In this document: positions 14,521 through 15,450 of the stretch, piece by piece
How the letters are laid out: each line of letters starts with the position of its first letter
Position numbering within the stretch: the stretch's first letter is position 1
Source of the DNA: an uncultured Phocaeicola sp.
GTDB lineage: Bacteria; Bacteroidota; Bacteroidia; Bacteroidales; Bacteroidaceae
NCBI GenBank assembly: GCA_958434805.1
Contig: CAUBDX010000043.1
Span: forward strand, 1-15,450
Length of the DNA: 15,450 bases
Reading direction: 5' to 3'
The notes under the pieces: generated by a model
Database searches by the model: none
Seen by the model: the letters and a program-made list of their open reading frames with translations, nothing else
Told to the model about the DNA's origin: nothing
Program-made: the position numbers and the translations under genes

Positions 14521-15093
14521 TTATTTGGTTTGCGGGGACTGAATATCTCCGATATCAAACTTTTCAGGATGCTTTCCTTTAAAGTCTTTGAAATACAACT
14601 TGATTTCGCGCATGTCTTTTTCCAAGTCACCGCTGGGGATAATGTATTTTCCGGCGGTGATACATTTTTTTTCATAGTCGATACCTATGAGTACGATAGG
14701 GATGTTTGCGCCCAAGGCTATATAGTAGAACCCTTTTTTCCAATTCGGGTTAGCCGAACGCGTTCCTTCCGGGGTGATAGCAAGGTGAAACCGCTTGCTT
14801 TTTTTTACCTGTTCTATCAGCTGTTCCACCATGGAGTTTCGCTTTCCGCGGTATACGGGAATTCCGCCCATCCATCGGAAAATGCTACCCAGCGGAAAGA
14901 AAAACCATTCTTTCTTCATCAGAAAACCAGATTCTCTTCCGATGGAGCCAATGAAAAGCTTACCGATAAACAAGTCCCAGTTTGTGGTGTGAGGAGCTGC
15001 GCAAATGATGCATTTATCAAAATCAGGAACATTGACTTCCGATTTCCATCCCAATAGCGTAGTGTAGATAAACCGGCAAAAGGCTTGTTTCAT
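14521..15093 (-). CDS. PlsC-like lysophospholipid/1-acylglycerol-3-phosphate acyltransferase
   Basis: This short acyltransferase of 190 residues belongs to the PlsC (AGPAT) superfamily, which moves acyl chains to lysophospholipids or related acceptors. Motif I is HTTNWD, an HX4D catalytic pair (His35, Asp40). Motif II is GGIPVYRGKR (76-85), and motif III is PEGTRS (108-113), which binds the acceptor phosphate. A late hydrophobic segment IPIVLIGIDY (131-140) matches motif IV. It lacks a strong N-terminal membrane helix and is shorter than classical PlsC (about 240 residues), like the compact versions common in Bacteroidetes. The acceptor cannot be told; phospholipid or lipid-A-type substrates are possible. 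It starts 5 bp after the small upstream gene, so the two are one operon, closed by the terminator at 14428-14483. Confidence 0.85.
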   Translation of the reverse strand: MKQAFCRFIYTTLLGWKSEVNVPDFDKCIICAAPHTTNWDLFIGKLFIGSIGRESGFLMKKEWFFFPLGSIFRWMGGIPVYRGKRNSMVEQLIEQVKKSKRFHLAITPEGTRSANPNWKKGFYYIALGANIPIVLIGIDYEKKCITAGKYIIPSGDLEKDMREIKLYFKDFKGKHPEKFDIGDIQSPQTK

Positions 15094-15098
15094 GTCTG

Positions 15099-15377
15099 TT
15101 ATTTTGCCAGTTCTTCTAATTGATTGAAAATGCCTTCCATGCGGCTGTTGAAATCGCTGTGTAGCTTTTTGTAGAATACCTTTACGCTTCCCGGTTCAGT
15201 ATGGCTGATACGGCTGATGATATCTTGCTTCAAGTCGATTACCTGAAGGAAGAGTTTGCTGATAGCTTCACGTTGTTCTTCTGTTCTTTCAGCACGTGCA
15301 CTTTCCACGATGCATAATCCAGCTGCGAGGTCTGTAATATAGTTGACATTTTTCTTTAAGTCTCTTCTGTTTGCCAT
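15099..15377 (-). CDS. Small helical protein of unknown function, co-transcribed with the acyltransferase
   Basis: The function of this 92-residue protein is not recognised. It has no signal peptide, membrane segment or cysteine pair and is rich in charged residues. Predicted helices by eye are NVNYITDLAAGLCIVESAR (10-28), TEEQREAISKLFLQVIDLKQ (32-51) and a C-terminal one from about 65 to 91. The heptad-like spacing of Leu/Ile/Phe suggests a small helical bundle or coiled coil. It has a normal ATG start at 15377 after AATT and is 5 bp from the acyltransferase gene, so translation is probably coupled. A 9-bp inverted repeat lies 27 bp upstream. I am fairly sure it is a real gene, given its clean reading frame and operon fit. 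Confidence 0.75.
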   Translation of the reverse strand: MANRRDLKKNVNYITDLAAGLCIVESARAERTEEQREAISKLFLQVIDLKQDIISRISHTEPGSVKVFYKKLHSDFNSRMEGIFNQLEELAK

Positions 15378-15404
15378 AATTGTAAGTGTTATAAGTTACA
15401 ATAC

Positions 15405-15424
15405 TTCGGTAAATTTTTACCGAA
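15405..15424. repeat. Perfect 9-bp inverted repeat upstream of the small helical protein gene
   Basis: TTCGGTAAA (15405-15413) and TTTACCGAA (15416-15424) are exact reverse complements with a 2-nt centre, giving a nearly uninterrupted 20-bp palindrome. No T-run follows on either strand, so a terminator is unlikely. It is well placed (28-47 bp before the start) to be an operator or a leader hairpin. A TAACTTTT word just upstream is one base off the TAnnTTTG consensus and could be the -7 box. Confidence 0.6.
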
Positions 15425-15450
15425 AAATTAAAAGTTAAACAATAAAACCG

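Noticed and set aside
14473..15057. Plus-strand reading frame of 194 codons opposite the acyltransferase
   Set aside because: The minus strand has the HX4D and PEGTRS motifs; the plus-strand product has no family features.

Overview
The window looks like Bacteroides or a close relative in the Bacteroidales. The promoter motif TAnnTTTG stands upstream of several genes, Shine-Dalgarno sequences are weak or absent, LysRS carries a C-terminal extension, and the block lysS-gpsA-pgi-HAD phosphatase next to an RND efflux operon fits that group as I know it from memory. Every credible gene lies on the minus strand, so transcription runs from right to left.

Layout from the left edge. Bases 1-2560 are an accessory segment: the C-terminal remnant of a DDE transposase (1-167), a two-gene cassette of an RloB/AbiLii-type TOPRIM-like protein and an AAA15/AbiLi-type ATPase (168-2011), a perfect 15-bp inverted repeat over the cassette's promoter, a decayed tyrosine-recombinase fragment (2113-2373), a cluster of short direct and inverted repeats, and a 55-nt hairpin. 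Bases 2587-7664 are housekeeping genes. In transcription order these are lysyl-tRNA synthetase, glycerol-3-phosphate dehydrogenase, glucose-6-phosphate isomerase and a HAD sugar-phosphate phosphatase, with hairpins or a terminator between some of them. Bases 7665-8015 are a non-coding but highly structured spacer. Bases 8016-13718 are a complete tripartite RND efflux operon (membrane-fusion protein, inner-membrane pump, outer-membrane lipoprotein channel) with a promoter at 13772-13803 and a strong terminator at 7940-7989. After it come a YgbA-like Cys-rich protein (13875-14195), a 324-bp spacer ending in a strong terminator, and a two-gene unit of a small helical protein and a PlsC-like acyltransferase (14521-15377).

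How the genes work together: the efflux genes encode one envelope-spanning machine. lysS, gpsA, pgi and the HAD gene serve translation, phospholipid backbone supply and sugar-phosphate metabolism; their co-orientation suggests partial co-transcription, with a terminator separating pgi from the HAD gene. The ATPase/TOPRIM pair is the best candidate for a defence system. It resembles the known AbiL (and more distantly PARIS) two-component layout and lies in decayed mobile-element DNA, as is typical of defence islands. I see no wholly novel multi-gene system. The least explained parts are the palindromic control region of the ATPase/TOPRIM cassette, the repeat cluster at 2109-2158, the 55-nt hairpin at 2503-2557 and the structured spacer at 7765-7910.
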